64,000 bases of DNA from Monocercomonoides exilis (Eukaryota > Preaxostyla > Oxymonadida > Polymastigidae): positions 227,501-291,500 of the forward strand of contig LSRY02000023.1 of assembly GCA_001643675.2 (NCBI GenBank), written 5' to 3'. The position numbers and the translations under genes are program-made. Below, piece by piece: positions 1-11,943 of this stretch; positions within the stretch are counted from its first letter, which is position 1; every line of letters starts with the position of its first letter. The notes under the pieces were generated by a model. It did not search any database. It had not been told where the DNA came from and saw only the letters and a program-made list of their open reading frames with translations.

Positions 1-2
1 AT

Positions 3-29
3 CTTAACAGTACTTCAACTCATTCTATG

Positions 30-60
<31 letters not shown>

Positions 61-668
61 CTTCTTTATCTTCCAACATTTCCTTCCCATCATTTCCACA
101 GCCATCATCATTAACATCTTCCTCTTCTTCTTCCTCTTCCTCATTGCCTTCATCATCATCATCATCTCCTTCTTCTTCTTCTCTTATTCCTTCATCAGAT
201 TCAGACATCTCCTCCACTTCCATCTCTTCCACCACATCCAAATCTTCTTCTTCTTCTTCTTCTTCTTCTTCTTCAGACAATTCTCCTTCACCTTCTATCT
301 CTTCCACTCAACCTTCTTCTTCTTCCTCTTCTCCTTCCTCTTCTTCTTCTTCTCTTTCCTTTCCTCATCTATTTCCTGAAGCCCACCAAACATCTGCTTT
401 CTTTCCTCGTGTTCCAACTTCTTCTTCTTCTTCCTCTTCTTCATCTCCACCTTCATCATCATCATCATCTTCTTCTTCTTCTTCCACTTCTGTCAATATT
501 GAAATGTTATCTTCTTCCTCTTCTCTTTCTTCTTCTTCCTCTCCTTCATCTTCTACTTCTGCTTCAGACGCTGATATTCCCTCTGCTTTATGCTCTGCTG
601 ACAAGAAGAGTGCAAAGCCGGCTGTTGGACATGCGTCTTCAGACACACCGGAACTAATTATAATTTAG
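3..668 (+). CDS. Serine-homopolymer ORF, 5' end off the window
   Basis: The frame is open from base 3 to a TAG at 666-668. It is almost entirely Ser built from TCT/TCA/TCC codons, with short non-repetitive islands around 370-410 and a basic tail that ends in Leu-Ile-Ile-Ile. The first Met is at 27, but the frame already runs in from the window edge, so this may be the last exon of a larger protein. The opposite strand also carries long acidic Glu/Asp ORFs (646-365 and 307-20, same frame), but a TAG separates them, so the plus strand is the better coding candidate. No domain is recognised. It could also be a non-coding trinucleotide repeat. Confidence 0.3.
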
Positions 669-1650
669 TCTTAAGCGAAAAAATAGATAGATAAATAGAT
701 TGGTTAATAAATAAATAATTAAATTGGAAAGAAAGAAAATATTAATGATGGAGTGAAGTAAAGAGAAATAAAGTGAATTAGAAATAAAATAAAATTGAAA
801 TAAATAGAAATTTTAAAAAAAAAAATGAAAAAATTAATAATTAAAAATTCGAATAAAATTTTAATAGAATTCAAATATTTAGACAGATATTTTATTTAAA
901 GGAAATAATTGCGTTATTTTTAGTTATTATTATTATACTTCAAAAGTCGTTTTTTGATTCAAAAATTTTGGAGTAATTTTCATTTCTTTTTGAATGTTTT
1001 TGCAATTTTTTGCCTTCCTGTTTATCACATTTCTTGGAATCTTTTTATATTTTTGAATTCATTGGTACATATTTATTTTTTTATTTATTGGATTATTGTC
1101 TGTTTCATTTTGTTTTGAGCTTATAGTAAAGTAAGTATAAATCGTCAAACTGCGAAATTAGCATGTTGTGCATATTTGCTGAATCATAAATAATACAAAT
1201 GCATTGCTTTGAAATACTGTCGAAACGTAAAAGTAAAAATAAAAAATAATTGTTTAAGTGTGAAGGATTTTTCAAATATTGAACATTTCTCGGTTGATTA
1301 TTATTTTATTTCTTTCCTCACTTTCATAGTTATGCTGTTTTTTCCAAAGGCTCTCATATCAAATAGTTGAAAAATAACCATTTTTATTTAAATGATTTCT
1401 TTTGTTTCTTTCTCAAATTTTATCAAAGAAAAATGAAGAAATTTAATAATCATCCAAATGAATTATTTCTAAAATGTTCGTTCATAAAGATATGAACATT
1501 GATCACAACAAATTCAAATTAAAAATATTCAACTTCAAATTCTGTAACTTTTCATTAAGAATTTTGAAATTATTTTTATCTGAATGTTTTAATATGTCCG
1601 ATCAAAATAAATATAATTAATTTTCATTTCAGTAATTTAATTATTAAATA
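669..1650. other. AT-rich intergenic stretch
   Basis: No ORF of note and no recognisable RNA gene. It is dominated by A/T runs and holds the upstream region of the gene at 1651. Confidence 0.6.
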
Positions 1651-2684
1651 ATGATTCCTTCTGGCTCGGCTGCATTAGCAAGGTATTTTATCTTCTTTTT
1701 GCAATTTTACGTATTTATATTTGTGATTTCTTTCGAAGAATACAGCCAATTCCTTCCACTTCTGGAATCTCAGTTAGAAAATTTCCACTTCCAACATTTG
1801 AATCACTTCGAACAATTTGTCATCATTACGAATTAAAAACCAGTGGAATTGTTTGCCCCAAATGTAGAGCATCGCGGTTTAGAATTTTACATATTTATCA
1901 AACATTTTTCAAAAAAAAAAACCGATTTTTTAGAAACCTTTTTGATATGTCACGTGAAATACAAGATCAGCTTCTGCCATTGATTGAAGAAGAAAAACGG
2001 AGAAATCAACGATTAGAAATGCTTTCAACAACACTTCACGATTGGGAAATGTATTTTGGCCTACCGATAAATGTTTGAATTTTTCTTATAAAAAAAATCA
2101 GCGTGATGATATTTTATGAAAGCTAGACATCTATAGATTCACCATCCATGGCCCCACATTTACAACTTCTTCGAGCTGAAGTTTCACCAATATTAACCCC
2201 AAAAATTATATATGATGAGCTGAAACGTGTTGTAGATTTAAATCAAAAATTGGAAGATGTCATTCAAGCTCACGCAGAATTTGCACGTTTGTGCATTTGT
2301 CCTTACGCAATTTCCTTCACTGTTTTATTTGTTAATTTCTTATATTTTTCACAGAAGAAGAAGAAAGTGCACTTGAAAGGGAATATCACGCTTTAAAACG
2401 AGAAAGATTGGGAAGCGCGTCAACCCTTCTCCACGAAATGAAAAATGAACTAGATGAAGAACGAAAGAAAGATCGTTTGCGCATGAAAGAAGAGTTAAAT
2501 CTAATTAGAAGTAGTTGTGAAAATACTATTAAGGAAATGCAAAATGAAATGGTGTGGATGCAAAACACTTAGTATTAGATAATGAAAATGTTAAAAATCG
2601 ATAATTTGAAAGTTCTTGTTAAAGTATCTATCGGTTTAATCATTGTTTTTGAATTTATCTTAAAGTTTTTTTTTTTTTCTTTTT

Positions 2685-2746
<62 letters not shown>

Positions 2747-3198
2747 GCTTTGTTTTATTAACGCTGTATAATAACATTTTTCTTTTATTATTGAATGAAA
2801 ACTACATCAATCAGGAGGAGCTGAAAAACACATTTGAAGAAGAGCTTGAGAAAGAACAGTCAGAAAGAAATTCAATTGTTCAAAATATCAAAGCTGCAAT
2901 TAAAGAATGGAAAACGAAAGGTGTTTCCCAAGAAGTGGGAATTCAAACATTGGAAAGGTATGGATAGCTTTTGGGAGAATAATTTTGTGATAAATAGAAA
3001 TTTTGAAAGATTTTGAAATCGCATGTTTTTCTTTTTCTTTTTTTTTTTTTTCTTATTTGTTATATGTTTTGTTAACATTAATATTGGATGATTTTTCACG
3101 ATTCTTTTTAAAAAATTGCTGTGCGCATTAGCATTTGTCAACAACTGCTTGGAGATGAAAACGATGAAGACATAAAAAATGAGGAATTATCACACTAG
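1651..3198 (+). CDS. Seven-exon coiled-coil protein with N-terminal CHH..CxxC cluster
   Basis: Exons that keep one open frame are 1651-1682, 1739-1876, 1934-2072, 2127-2286, 2355-2551, 2815-2957 and 3132-3198. Together they give 876 nt, or 291 residues, ending in TAG. Introns are 56, 57, 54, 68, 263 and 174 nt, all GT-AG; their donors begin gtat, gttt or gtgt. The N-terminus has a possible zinc-binding cluster (TICHHYELKTSG then VCPKCRA, about residues 40-57). From about residue 60 the protein is rich in Glu/Lys/Leu heptads, which indicates long coiled coils. The tail is acidic and ends DENDEDIKNEELSH. No family is recognised; a cytoskeletal or basal-body role is only a guess. The third intron uses the acceptor ...gaaagctag at 2126, because the nearer-looking ctatag acceptor breaks the frame. 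Confidence 0.75.
2706..2748. repeat. Poly-T followed by (TTG)n inside an intron
   Basis: The 263-nt intron at 2552-2814 contains long T runs followed by about ten tandem TTG units. This simple repeat probably explains why the intron is much longer than its neighbours. Confidence 0.8.
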
Positions 3199-4033
3199 TT
3201 TTATTATAAATGTTTATAATGTTATTTAAAATATACACATGTTTATTTATTTTTGTTTACATATTTATAACTTTAATTTTTGAAAAATTCAACACAGACA
3301 AAAAATGCGAATTTTTCTTGATGTGGTTGATCTTTTTTTGAAAACTCATATTTGTTTGGCTTTTGATCTGGAAATTATTTTCAATAGAAATATTATTTTA
3401 AAATTGAATTGGACACCTTCGAGTTATGTTTGATCAACTGTAAAATGAGAACAGAATTTTCTTAAAAAAAAAAAAAAAAAACCAAATAAGAACAAAACTC
3501 CTATGAATGTGTAACTTCAAAAAGGATCAGTCAAATTTTGATTTTTAAATTTCAAATTCATTTTGAGAATTATTCAAGATAGAAAGACCTCAATGTTTTG
3601 AAGTTTTATTTTTTGATTAAAGTTTTGCTCGTATTCCACGAACAATTGAAACTGAACATTTATTGAATTTCTTTTTTGATTTTTCATTTTGATATTCACA
3701 GTTATATATTAGACTTTTTGAACCTTATTTTTTTCAGCCATATTCACAGCTCACATGTGGGAAAATACGAACTTCAAAGCTTTTTTTCAACTATGTTCAA
3801 AAACTATGTTTCACTTTTAACTTTTTGAAACTTGGGCGAATATTTTTTAAAATCATAACCTCTTTTGGGGGGTGGGGGGGTTGTTTTTTTTATAAAGAAA
3901 ATTTCATTTTCTATATAATTGGAACAAAATATTTGACTTCAGGCATTTTCATAGTAAAATTATGCATCTTCGATGAACTTTTTGTGAACAAAAAATTAGA
4001 TATAAATGGGTTTCTATTTTGAAATTCATGTTA
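3199..4033. other. AT-rich, no gene seen
   Basis: Only short random ORFs. This is the outer flank of the inverted-repeat block. Confidence 0.6.
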
Positions 4034-4190
4034 GGTCACTGAACATTTTGTTATAACATCAATGATGTTTGTTTACTGTTACGATAATCAAACTTATATT
4101 GAAATCTGAGAAAGTGAAAAAAAAGAAATGAGGAAAACAATTCTTTCATGCTTTGTGCATAAAAAGCTTGAAAGACCGTATTTTCCCCCA
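4034..4190. repeat. Outer inverted repeat, left copy
   Basis: This stretch (starting ggtcactgaacattttgtta, ending near accgtattttcccc) matches the reverse complement of 11788-11943, with scattered differences. The order of the outer and inner repeats is mirrored on the two sides, so both belong to one large inverted structure. Confidence 0.7.
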
Positions 4191-5203
4191 ATTCAAAAAC
4201 AAATGTCAAATGTTTATCAATTTTTTGAAAAACCAATAGTTGATGCAAACATTTGTGAGAGATATTCTTTATTTAGTGTTATCACTTTTCTGAGTTTTGA
4301 AACAAAAATTCTAAACTGCATAATCGAACCGAATTTTTTGTTCCAAAAAATTTGACTTCAAAAATAATCACCCACTTTTTTTGATTAAAAAATTATTTGA
4401 ATTTTTTAATCTGCAAAAAGGAGTTCTGGAAAAGAATAACAAAGAACTGTGTTTTTTGATACGTATTACAAAAAATGAATTCGTTTCGTTCACATTTTTC
4501 GATATCAAAAAGTTCATCCTGTGTGCAATATTTTTCATAGAAAAAGCATAAAGTCACATATTTTTCAACGAATATAAAAAAGAAAAATTTTTGTGAAAAA
4601 TGTTTTTTTAATTTTCAAAGAACAATAAAAATCAGAATATTGTTGAAATCATTTCTATTGGATGCGAAAAATAAAGAGAGATTAAGTTTGAAAAACGATA
4701 TTGAAAAGACGGAGGGTGGAAAATTATTGTTTCTTTTTTGTTGCTGTTGTGCTTTTTAATAATAGCCTTGAGCTTGAAGTGCTCAGTTTCATTTGAGATG
4801 ACAATAACTCACAAAAAAGATTGAAAAAAACTCAACAAAAATAAATTATGAAGCTATTTTTCTTTTCGAATCAATCTTTTTCTCTTTTTGAAATCTTCAA
4901 AATTTAAGTTTTCTAAAATAAACTAATATTTGATCTTTTTTATCATCTGATTTGAGAAATACCATCCAAATCAGAAGTTCAATTTATGGTCATAGTTGAT
5001 TCGTAAAAATGTCACTTTTTGTGAACCCACTTTATTCGATAAAGACATTTAAAAAAGATTGAAAAAAAGCGAAGTTGAAATATTATTAATGCTTCAAGTG
5101 TTTTATAACCTATGGATCAAAACACAAAATGATTGAATTGTTTTTATTCTCATTTCTATTTTCGTTGTTCTTTTTTAAACATCATTTTTATTATTTAATT
5201 GTG
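4191..5203. other. AT-rich, no gene seen
   Basis: Low-complexity A/T sequence between the outer and inner repeats of the left arm. A motif like aataatcaccca recurs in both arms (near 4360, 11420, 11680, 12090 and 12325). No coding potential found. Confidence 0.55.
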
Positions 5204-5363
5204 GCATAGGTCTATTTTGTACCAGTTTGGAAAGGCTTTTTAAAATATTTTTATTAACATATTATTAATTCTCATAATTATTGCAAACAAACTGCTAATG
5301 GAAAATCGAGTAATTCTTCCATCAAAAACTTGATATTTTTTCTTTTTTTCTCAACCCATAATT
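5204..5363 (+). repeat. 160-bp inner inverted repeat, left copy
   Basis: Starts gcataggtctattttg and ends ctcaacccataatt. By eye it is identical over 160 bp to the reverse complement of 10928-11087. Similarity stops abruptly at both ends, so the edges are real and the copies are recent or under conversion. Confidence 0.9.
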
Positions 5364-5724
5364 TTATCTTTTTGATCATGATCTATTTAAAAAGATTTCA
5401 TTACAATGCCATTTTAATGAAATGATACTTGATCATATTTGACATTGTTGCATTGACAATTTCCTTGTTTTTATTTGAAGGAATACAGACCGATGAATGT
5501 TTGAATGTAGAGTATATGAAAAAATACACATTTGAATGTTTTGTTCGCCTTAACAAATTTTTTTACTGATATGACGCAAGCAGAAATATGTTGTTCCCCT
5601 TTAATGATCAGATTTATAGTATGTTTATTAATTTGCATTGATAATATATGAATTTTTACATGTTTTTTCTTTCTTTTTTTGTTTATCGTTTTTTTGATGA
5701 TTCAGCAATTGTGTGTTTAAGTGA

Positions 5725-6546
5725 ATGACATTTTCATATTATCTTTTTGTTAGCATCACTTTATATTTCTCCATTCAGAGGAGGATAAAAGGATTTCAGC
5801 AATTACCTTTTTCTGTGCAAAATATGGATCAATTGTTTGTTTTTTATTCATCATCATCGAATATCGTTAAGTTGTGTTTTAACAAAAAGCTTACACAACT
5901 TTTCAATATGATTTATTGTCGTTTCCCTTTCTTCCACGGATGCAAATGCTCAGCCGATTCTCCACTTGGCCACGATGCGAATTATGTCGATTATAACAAT
6001 GTCTTTTTGAATTCAGACAATCCAATTTATGAATGCTACACAACAAACGCAGATGATAAGAGAGTGTGCTATGTGTATAATTATTCGAGTTCAGGGAGTT
6101 GGGTGTATGATCAAACATCAAAAAAGGATTGGCTGAAAGACAAGACGATATATGTTTCAATGAATGGAAATGATTCATATGAGCTGTGTGGGGCTAATAC
6201 AACAAATCCGTGCGAAACAGTGAAGAAAGCATTTGAGATGTGTGAGGTGCAGATAAGCTTGGCAATCACGCTGATGGATGGGAATCACATAAGCGAGACA
6301 ACAACAATTGAGATTGGATCAAAGAAGATTTCAGTTATTGGAATGGGCAAAGAGAAGAACGTGATTGGAACAGGAGCTGTTTTGCTTTTATTCTCTGCTC
6401 TGCAGTATTTTTATTCTCTTCCTTTTATTTTTTTCATCTCCTTCAGACTCGTCTTCTTCGTCTTCTTCGTCTTCTTCATCTTCATTTATATCTTCTATTT
6501 CTGTTTTGTTATCTTCTATTACATTTCCATCATCGTCTATTTTTAA
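5725..6546 (+). pseudogene. Beta-helix surface-protein module, isolated and damaged (copy 1)
   Basis: Residues encoded by about 5911-6390 match the module seen intact elsewhere in this window: FFHGCKC, then NPIYECYTTNADDKRVCYVY, then a module head of the form YVS.NGND...CG....PC.TV, then ISVIGMGKEKNVIGTG. Compare 8180-8660 and 54510-54990. The upstream residues (5725-5900) do not resemble the family. Just after VIGTG the frame runs into a (TTC)n-like pyrimidine tract (about 6420-6540) encoding only Phe/Ile/Tyr. I read it as a module fragment cut off by a simple-repeat tract rather than a functional 273-residue protein. It lies inside the inverted-repeat block. Confidence 0.6.
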
Positions 6547-7276
6547 TATTTTGGCTGTTGGAATTATTTGGCTGGAAGCTATGCTGAGAAAAGGAAATAA
6601 ACAAAATTTGGAAGCAGAAGAGGACCAATTTCATTGGCCGTGAGATAGAAAGCGGAGATGGAGAAGAAGGGTTTTGAGATTGAAATTGGAGGGATGAAGA
6701 AATACTAGTCGGAGGAGGAGAAGAAACGACGAGGAAGAAAAAGTGTGTGAAGAAAACTCAAAATAAAAAGGTTTGCTGTATAATTTGTTTTGTTTTTCTT
6801 GTACAAAATTAATCCTTTGATGTTTCTGTAATATTTTTTTCATATTTTTCTTTGAATAATTTTATATCATTTATTTTTTATAATTATTTTATTTCAATAA
6901 GGATTTTTGGGTAATTATTGAAAAGGGATGAAAGTGAATGGAGTTTTTAAAAGAAGACATCAGATTATAGTGGCAGAAAAAGAGAATTTGTTGAAGATGG
7001 ATAATGAAGAATGTTTGAATGTTGTTTCTATTCAGAAGCATTGAAGAATAAAGATGCTTTTCTGCTTTTAATGGGAGCTCATCGTCTTCAGCAGAAGAGG
7101 CGGGGAAAGAATCTGACTTTAGAAAATATTCTGCTACATGGCGCGGAGATGCAAAACAGGTATATAATCAAAAAATTAAAAGAGAAGGAAGCGTTTCAGT
7201 ATGCGAATCTCTCATCTCATCTTCTGCCCCGTTCCTTTCATCGCCTTCCATCCCTTTTGTATCCTTCTCTCATCTG
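6547..7276. other. Purine-rich and AT-rich spacer between beta-helix fragments
   Basis: No convincing gene. A short ORF at 7011-7277 contains a piece (near 7075-7160) that in another frame reads as an acidic Ser/Glu exon-like stretch ending at a possible donor gtatat (7162). I could not join it in frame to the downstream beta-helix sequence. Confidence 0.4.
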
Positions 7277-8677
7277 ATATTTTTCAATATTTCAACAGCA
7301 AATGAGGCATGTTCAACTCCGACCACATCCTTTCACCGAATCGCATGTTTTATAAGCAGCTGCTCATTCTCATCAGTGTGTGACTCATATGATGGCGGGA
7401 TTGTTCATTCCCTCAACAACCCCTTGGCCTCTCTGACTGCCTCAAACACCTCGTTTGTTGGGTGTTGTCGGACAAGAAATGTTGAATGCAATGGAACTGC
7501 AGATAATAAGAAACAGCTAGGGAGGCAGAACATACCGGAAAATGGAGATAATTCATTTATTTGGTGCGAGTGGAATGAATCAAGGACGACTGGAAGCAAA
7601 GATGATTACACTGATGATGCTTCCAATGGTGGAGCAATTCGAATGTGTTATCTCAATTCAGGAGAACTTTCAGTTTCTCATTGTTCATTCAATGATTGCT
7701 ATGCTCATTATGCTGGAGGAGGTGTCATGTGCTATGGAATCAGTTCGGTTGAGATTGAACACAGTTTTTTTAATTCTTGTGAAGGACAAAATCGCTTTGG
7801 AGGAGGAATGTTTATCAGATCAATTTTGAAATGCTTCGTGATGAGCGGTTGTGAATTCTTTAAATGCAAAGCAAGAAACGGAGGAGGAGCAATGCTAATT
7901 TATGATTTCAATGAGTCAAAATCTGATTGTACCGCAACTGTAAGTGGTACTGCGGAGAGCGCTTGTGTGTTTGAGTGCTCTTTTTCCACATGTTCTCTGA
8001 CAGGTTCACATGGTGGAGGAATGTATTGCGCAAAGGTTCCAGCTGGATTCAAAATGTCGAGCATCCAGTTCCTTTTTTGCTCCGCTTTTCAAGAAGGAGG
8101 AGGAATGGAATTGAATCCGAGTCAATCAGAAGCTCCAAGCAACAATCATTATTGTTATTTCATCTTCTTCCACGATTGAAGTTGCAGTAATTCCACTTCA
8201 TCTGGCCGCGATGTGTATTTTTCTGATGGAAACAATCTTTTTTCTTCGAACAATCCGTTCTACGAATCGTACACAACGAATAGTAATGATAAGAGAGTGT
8301 GCTATTTGGTAAATGGAGCATATCAGCATACAGAAAAGATGTGGTGGCTGAAGGAAGGGATGAAGGATCGGTATGTTGGAGTGAGTGGGAATGACTCGAG
8401 CAATCTGTGTGGGATGAGTGAGGCAGCACCTTGCAAGACAGTGGAGCATGCGGTGGGGCCAATCATGGCGCAGCTGAGCTCTTCGATCACAGCGCTTGGT
8501 GGAAAGCATATGAACGAAGAGAAGACGATCAGTGTTGGGGAAAAGAAGATTAATGTTTTGGGGAAATGAAAGGAGACGAGCGTGATTGGAACAAAATCAC
8601 TTTCATTATCTTCAACAACGCTGTTCAGTGTGACGGGTGGGCAGTTGGAGTCGAAATATTTTTGCTGGCTGAAATAA
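7277..8677 (+). pseudogene. Beta-helix surface-protein gene with two in-frame TGA stops (copy 2)
   Basis: One frame covers the whole interval. It reads as a Cys/Ser/Gly-rich parallel beta-helix protein: ACFISSCSFSSVCDSYDGGI, SLTASNTSFVGCC, NSFIWCEWNESRTTG, then repeated CSF..C.....GGG turns, then the module head RYVGVSGNDSSNLCG with PCKTVEHAV. TGA at 8177-8179 stands where the other copies have TGC (Cys after FFHD/FFHG). TGA at 8567-8569 stands where they have a Gly codon. TAA at 8675-8677 then ends the frame. The first open piece alone (7376-8179) would make 267 residues. No signal peptide or membrane segment is attached. Intact relatives are cell-surface proteins, for example the gene at 12643. 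Confidence 0.75.
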
Positions 8678-10927
8678 CAGAAAATCCCAGGTTAAAAGAC
8701 AGTCAACTAAAAAAAGACCATTCGTATTTGTGCTGGCTCGGATACAGCTGCCAATAACTGCCTTTGAGGTGTTTTAACAAAATTCTACTGCATCCTCTCG
8801 TCTCCAAGCTGCACTCCTCCCAATCTCCGTTTCCATTGCTCCCATCGCATCCCCAGCTGTTTTGGCCCATCCAGACACCAGGATCATCGAAAAATTCTTC
8901 TGTTGCGAAACATCTCCAGCTGCGCCCTGCCGAGAAATAAAAAACGAAAAAAAAAAAAGAAATAAAAAAGGTGCAACACATTAATAGCTCCCTCGTGAGG
9001 CAAACAAAATGACACACCTCCACCAGGATGGCTGAAAAGATAACTGCGTGAAAGGAAACAACGCCACCCACCGACACCAGACTGCCCCAAGCCTGCTCAT
9101 ACGGCCAATTCACTACATTTTGCAATGACAGCAAAAAGAAAGAAGCATCACAAACATGTTCCATGTGCTGACACAGCCCTCATACAGACAAATCGCTGCC
9201 CCATTTCCCAGTCAGCCCAGAGGCTCAGCAGCAGTACCACCTCAAGGATCGAATCACACCCCTCAGAGAGTCCAGTGCATTATGTCTGCTCCACGTTACA
9301 AATTCTTTTTCAACACGCTTTTCGTTTTTCATTTCAAATAACATATGTGCGCAATTCATTCATTGAACTTTTCCTGATCTCTTTTTAAAACAATATATTC
9401 TTCAATAATTGAGAAATGAAAGTTTTTCAAAGGCAAAACAAAAAAAAGAAATGCCTTGTATTTGTCGAGTTTTCTGTAAACTTACAGCAAAATGCAGAAT
9501 CTGAAAAACTTGAGATGAATAAGATGAGTTCTGATTAGATAAGAACATAAAAAGAAGATGGAATGAAAAAAGAAATAAATGAAGTGAATTAAAAATTAGA
9601 GAAAACAGATTTTGAAAGTCATCCACAAAAAAACTTGACGATTTTTGTGGATTTTTGAGTTGATTGCCATCCGTCCCAACGTCGCATCTTTCAAATGATC
9701 GTTTTCCTTCTCTTTCCATCTTTTCTTCCTCCTCTTCTTTCTCTCGAACCAACAGACTTCACACTTCCAATCCTTTATATCTCCTTTGATTATTATTTCT
9801 CGCTTTTCCAAAATAAATTGCCCCTGCTCTCTCGTATATTTCGTCTTCGACTCCATCTGCTGCTCCATGAGGCTTGTGCTCTTAAAAAATATCCTCATCT
9901 TTGTTTGCTGACTTTAAAAGTGCATTCTCTTTCATCGATTTCACTCCCTATAAACTCCGGCTCATCATTCTCTCTTTTCTTTTCGTTCTGCCTGCTTTTT
10001 CTGTTGTCTCTACTCCGAAATGAGCAGCTTCTTCCACTTCCTCCATCGCCAACAGGCTCGCCGAAGGTTAAACCAACATTTCTGCAGAATACGGATTTTT
10101 CACACTCAAGCACATCACGACTCCTATCATTCGCTCATCACATCTCTTTCTTCTCTTATATTTCTTATTTTTTCTTTCACAAAACATTCCTTCAAAATTC
10201 AACACAAAAACAAAGCTCAAAAATACATAACCTCATTTTCCCAATGCATTGAATGTTCCTCCTTCCTTCCTTCTGCGCTGCCATTCTTTCTTCCTAGAAA
10301 AACTACACATGAAAAGATCTGCTTTACTGGTTTCCTGCTTTCCTTCTTCCAACGAGACGTCTTGAAGCCGAATTCCAGCTGTTCATCTCTTCTTCTTCTT
10401 TTATTTCCTCTTTTATTCCACTATCTTGTCGAATAGATCCATTCCTTAAATATCTTCTCTCAACGTGTTCCTCTCTTCCATTCTCTTCATCTTTTCTTGA
10501 AAAGTTCCAATTTCGCCATTCTCACTCTCCCATTGCAAACAATTAACTTCTGTCAAAAGCAGCAATTATATCTATCTTTTATATAAATTCAATGTTTATC
10601 ACAGAATGAAAAAACAAAAATGATAAATGTTCCAATAATTTTTAATTCATTGTCAACTGTTTTTCACAATTAATAAAACATTTACCTTTATAAATGGTGT
10701 CTTTCGATAAATAATAAAAAGTAACATCTATTATTTTGCTAAGACTATTGAATAATTAAAGTAATAATTTAGTTAAGAATTTCTTCATAACAAACAATGA
10801 ATGTGAAAGTTCGATTATCCAAACAATAAAAATATTATTCTCTCTTTGAACATTGAATTGTGAAGTTGTCCTGAACTTTGCTAAGTCGAAAAATTGTGCT
10901 TTCAATTCTTTGTGATCTAAAAGTTAG
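8678..10927. other. Decayed, pyrimidine-rich region without a supported gene
   Basis: Short overlapping ORFs on both strands (for example 9125-9388 plus, 9695-10252 plus, 9402-9752 minus). They follow C/T-rich or simple sequence and show no domain. GC content is locally higher around 8760-8940 and 9150-9300, which suggests old coding sequence. About 10480-10927 is AT-rich. Confidence 0.45.
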
Positions 10928-11087
10928 AATTATGGGTTGAGAAAAAAAGAAAAAATATCAAGTTTTTGATGGAAGAATTACTCGATTTTCCATTAGCAGT
11001 TTGTTTGCAATAATTATGAGAATTAATAATATGTTAATAAAAATATTTTAAAAAGCCTTTCCAAACTGGTACAAAATAGACCTATGC
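10928..11087 (-). repeat. 160-bp inner inverted repeat, right copy
   Basis: Reverse complement of 5204-5363, with no differences that I can see. The two copies face each other across 5564 bp. Confidence 0.9.
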
Positions 11088-11787
11088 CTTAATTGTTTAT
11101 AATCCACCCAAATAATTGCATATCGACCTAATACACAAATTCAAAAACAAAAAAATATCATTTTGTTATAATAAAATTAATTTCACAAAATAATATGTGA
11201 AATTCTTTTTGATTTCAGATTTTTTTCAATCACAATTTTCAAATTAACAATTTGTCGCAAATATTTAGAAATCAATCAAATGTTTTTTCAAATGTCATAA
11301 ATGAATTTCACTGTCTTTTTATGACAACACACATTTAAGGACAACAACTTTTAAGAATGAAACGCTTTTTTGAAAAAAATTTTTGAAAATAACTGTGTAT
11401 AAGAAAATTATTCACCCCACGAAAAAATATATGATTTGGGTGATTATTTTAGAAATTATATTTTTTCTGTAAAAAATTTTTGGTTGAATATGAGTTTAAA
11501 ATATTGGTTGATGAACATAGAAAAATAAAGACGATGTTGAATTTCATATCTTCTTTTTGCATTCATATCAAACTTTGGCTTTTGAAAATTTTCTGAAACA
11601 ATTATCATAAGGAAAAAAATTATTTCTGAATTGACGAAAAACTATTTTTAAAACAATTTTTCAAAAAATATTAAAATTTGGGTGATTATAATTGAAAAAA
11701 TAACTTATTACGGAGTGTTGTTTCTTTTGATATTTCGTTTTGAAGGATATGAATTTTTTATTCAAAAGAAAAAAAACTTGACAATTA
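11088..11787. other. AT-rich, no gene seen
   Basis: A/T-rich spacer between the inner and outer repeats of the right arm. It includes two copies of a gggtgattat motif shared with the left arm. Confidence 0.55.
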
Positions 11788-11943
11788 GGGTAAAATACGG
11801 TCTTTCAAGCTTTTTTTTGCACAAGGCATAGAAAAAATTGTTACACTTATCACATTATTGAACTTTTTCAGATTTTAAAATAAATTAGATTATCAAAATT
11901 GAAAACGAACATCATTGATGAAATAACAAAATGTTCAGTGACC
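11788..11943. repeat. Outer inverted repeat, right copy
   Basis: Inverted match to 4034-4190. A second, diverged copy of the same unit in direct orientation follows at about 11967-12090 (gactttcaagctttttttgc, then catcattgat), so the right arm is partly duplicated in tandem. Confidence 0.65.

Noticed and set aside
365-646. Acidic minus-strand gene at the left edge
   Set aside because: A TAG splits it from the second acidic ORF, while the plus strand is open throughout. Kept only as an alternative.
8177-8569. TGA read as Cys, Gly or selenocysteine in beta-helix copy 2
   Set aside because: Seven intact genes end at TGA. The two TGAs replace two different amino acids, and sibling copies have ordinary codons there.
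9402-10436. Several 70-185-residue ORFs in the C/T-rich region
   Set aside because: They overlap on both strands, follow base composition, and show no motif or splice support.
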